Assembly: GCA_963715655.1 (NCBI GenBank)
Contig: OY970262.1
Coordinates: 3,472,001-3,536,000, forward strand
Source: JANQPD01 sp963715655
Lineage (GTDB): Bacteria > Bacteroidota > Bacteroidia > Flavobacteriales > Schleiferiaceae
Direction: 5' to 3'
Length of the DNA: 64,000 bases
The position numbers and the translations under genes were made by a program. Positions 63,601 through 64,000 of this stretch are shown one piece after another; within the stretch, counting starts at the first letter, position 1, and each line of letters opens with the position of its first letter. Below the pieces are notes generated by a model. That model was not told the DNA's origin, ran no database searches, and saw nothing but the letters and a program-made list of their open reading frames with translations.

Positions 63601-64000
63601 ATTGGTGTGGCAATACTGGTTTCGGAAATTGTAAATCAGTAAACCTGAGCAGCTTTAGCGGAAATGAATCTGTACGCATAAAACTTGTAGCGGTAAGCGG
63701 TGGTGGCAATGCTATTTATTTAGATAATATTAATGTTAGCGGAAGGGCAAGTATAGCTCCAACGTCCAACTTTACTGCACCACAGCAAATATGTGCGCAA
63801 CGTCCACTTTCATTTGTAAATCAAAGTTATGGCTCGCCCACGGCATACACTTGGACGTTTGCCGGAGGAACTCCTGCCACCTCAACAGTAGCAAATCCTA
63901 CGGTAACTTATACAGCTGCAGGTGTGTACGAGGTAAAACTAAAAACAACCAATGCGTTAGGATCTGATAGTATTACCAAAACAAATTATGTAACTGTAGA
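60657..64000 (+). CDS. Large secreted beta-propeller (BNR/sortilin-like) and PKD protein, cut by the window
   Basis: The frame is open from the ATG at 60657 (a second ATG at 60666 is equally good) to the window edge: 1114 codons with no stop. The signal peptide MKYLSLFAGILTVFALSAQ is followed by a long run of BNR/VPS10-like repeats (about 95-755) with recurrent WKTTNGG, STDSGVTW, RTTNAGVNW and STNNGVSW phrases, which form a beta-propeller. A PKD domain (about 765-845), a MAM/choice-of-anchor-like domain starting LPYAQNFETQEGFDEW (847 to about 1030) and a second PKD domain (from about 1035) follow. Similar proteins carry a T9SS sorting domain at the missing C-terminus. No peptidase or glycosidase motif is seen. 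Confidence 0.9.
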   Translation, partial: MTNMKYLSLFAGILTVFALSAQTQPQADWIEMMHDPNANFYTTQQTFEEYWENREVEKGKGFKQFKRWEAFMKPRVYPTGEMPNPGALFQAKQYVAANFSSSSADWKPLGPFNGNALDGIGRVNRLVFHPTNAQIIYACTAAGGLWKTTNGGTLWTTNTDLLTNLGSSDLLIDPTNTNIMYLATGDRDGGDTYSFGVLKSTDSGVTWNATGLSFNQSQAVRVSDLYMHPQNSSIIIASTRSGIYRTTNAGVNWQMVQNGTFNEVVQKPGNPNVLYTSTITSAARIYRSTNNGVSWSLINSAGLPSNGVRRIEIAVTDNDSNYVYALMGASNNGFYGLYRSIDGGSNWTQRSNSPNLMGWSTTGNDNGGQAWYDLALAVDPTDKNRLYTGGVNIWTSANGGTSWNLAAHWYGGGGAPFVHADIHDLEYSPTGQLWSGNDGGIYSKSETSSAWAEHNDGLNITQYYKIGAAANDTTRVIAGAQDNGTHLMTNPLSWDRVRGGDGMDCAISSLNSNVMYASVYYGDFQKSTNGGNRFNANFNLPPSGNGNWVTPFALDPKHPDTIYAGFSRVWRSYNGGVSFSAVSPSNLTGGANMDVLTVAPNHTNVLYISEGNNFWISEDRGATWINHSSKIPGNTAITGIAVSHLNPKHVAISRSGYGTSQKVYTSTDGGFSWTNLSGNLPNIPANCLTYVEDNSGGLYVGTDAGVFYRDKNMTDWVAFNVGLPNVIVNDLEINYVNLKIRAGTYGRGVWESDLFGFAHEPIAAISVAPTTCLSDTVLLKDVSSYKPTAWQWHVLPNTGFSFVGGTNANSQNPKIVFSQMGIYNVALSVINGDGSDSIFNISAINVGGLALPYAQNFETQEGFDEWMNPVSAGNKAFFNASVSGNGGVFAPSVNFRNTNNFGDEVAFISPSFNFSGHDSVWLNFDYAYTSASNNNDDSVKVYAAGPCSNNWVLIAKYGEDGSNNFVTRTANAGNFIPQNATDWCGNTGFGNCKSVNLSSFSGNESVRIKLVAVSGGGNAIYLDNINVSGRASIAPTSNFTAPQQICAQRPLSFVNQSYGSPTAYTWTFAGGTPATSTVANPTVTYTAAGVYEVKLKTTNALGSDSITKTNYVTV

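Overview
The window is chromosomal DNA from a member of the Bacteroidetes, most likely a Flavobacteriales relative. The evidence is four large secreted proteins of the type IX secretion (T9SS) kind (three with a visible C-terminal sorting domain, one cut by the window edge), a SusC/SusD pair, a TonB receptor/DUF4249 pair, promoters with the Bacteroidetes -7 element TAnnTTTG, and low-GC coding DNA. I cannot name genus or species.

Layout. 1-1.1 kb: end of a HemJ-like gene, a four-helix membrane protein, a tRNA-CAT gene and duplicated terminators. 1.1-11.7 kb: a 1652-residue T9SS adhesin-like protein, an HAD phosphatase, methylmalonyl-CoA epimerase, an MsbA-type ABC exporter, two predicted outer-membrane proteins and an unlisted 52-residue membrane protein. 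12.0-17.6 kb: a complete RND efflux operon (adaptor, pump, TolC). 18.16-19.12 kb: an intact IS1595-type insertion sequence with 12-bp inverted repeats and an 8-bp target duplication. 19.4-22.6 kb: a TonB receptor plus DUF4249 lipoprotein.

22.7-50.1 kb is the centrepiece: a maltodextrin/starch utilisation locus. It encodes SusC/SusD with two accessory outer-membrane proteins, four GH13 enzymes (extracellular, periplasmic or lipid-anchored), a T9SS starch-binding-like protein, a sugar MFS transporter, a GH65 maltose-phosphorylase-type enzyme, beta-phosphoglucomutase, a BadF-type sugar kinase, phosphofructokinase, GAPDH and methylglyoxal synthase. A NUDIX-winged-helix (NrtR-like) regulator with a degraded Nudix box sits at the divergence point. 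Six copies of a 19-bp palindrome, consensus AAGTGTA-N5-TACACTT, occur in the locus: five in front of its transcription units, and a sixth inside the start of a GH13 gene. I infer that this is the operator of the NUDIX regulator, so that polymer capture, hydrolysis, phosphorolysis and the top of glycolysis form one regulon.

50.2-54.2 kb is an accessory patch: a small membrane protein, a DUF262 protein overlapping a HEPN protein with an R-x4-H motif (candidate defence or toxin-antitoxin pair), then an intact IS3-family element inserted 8 bp after the HEPN stop codon. 54.2-60.5 kb is housekeeping: bacilliredoxin, a membrane protein, tadA and aspS in divergent array, a ClC channel with CBS domains and a GT4 glycosyltransferase. 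From 60.66 kb to the edge runs a large secreted beta-propeller/PKD protein, cut by the window.
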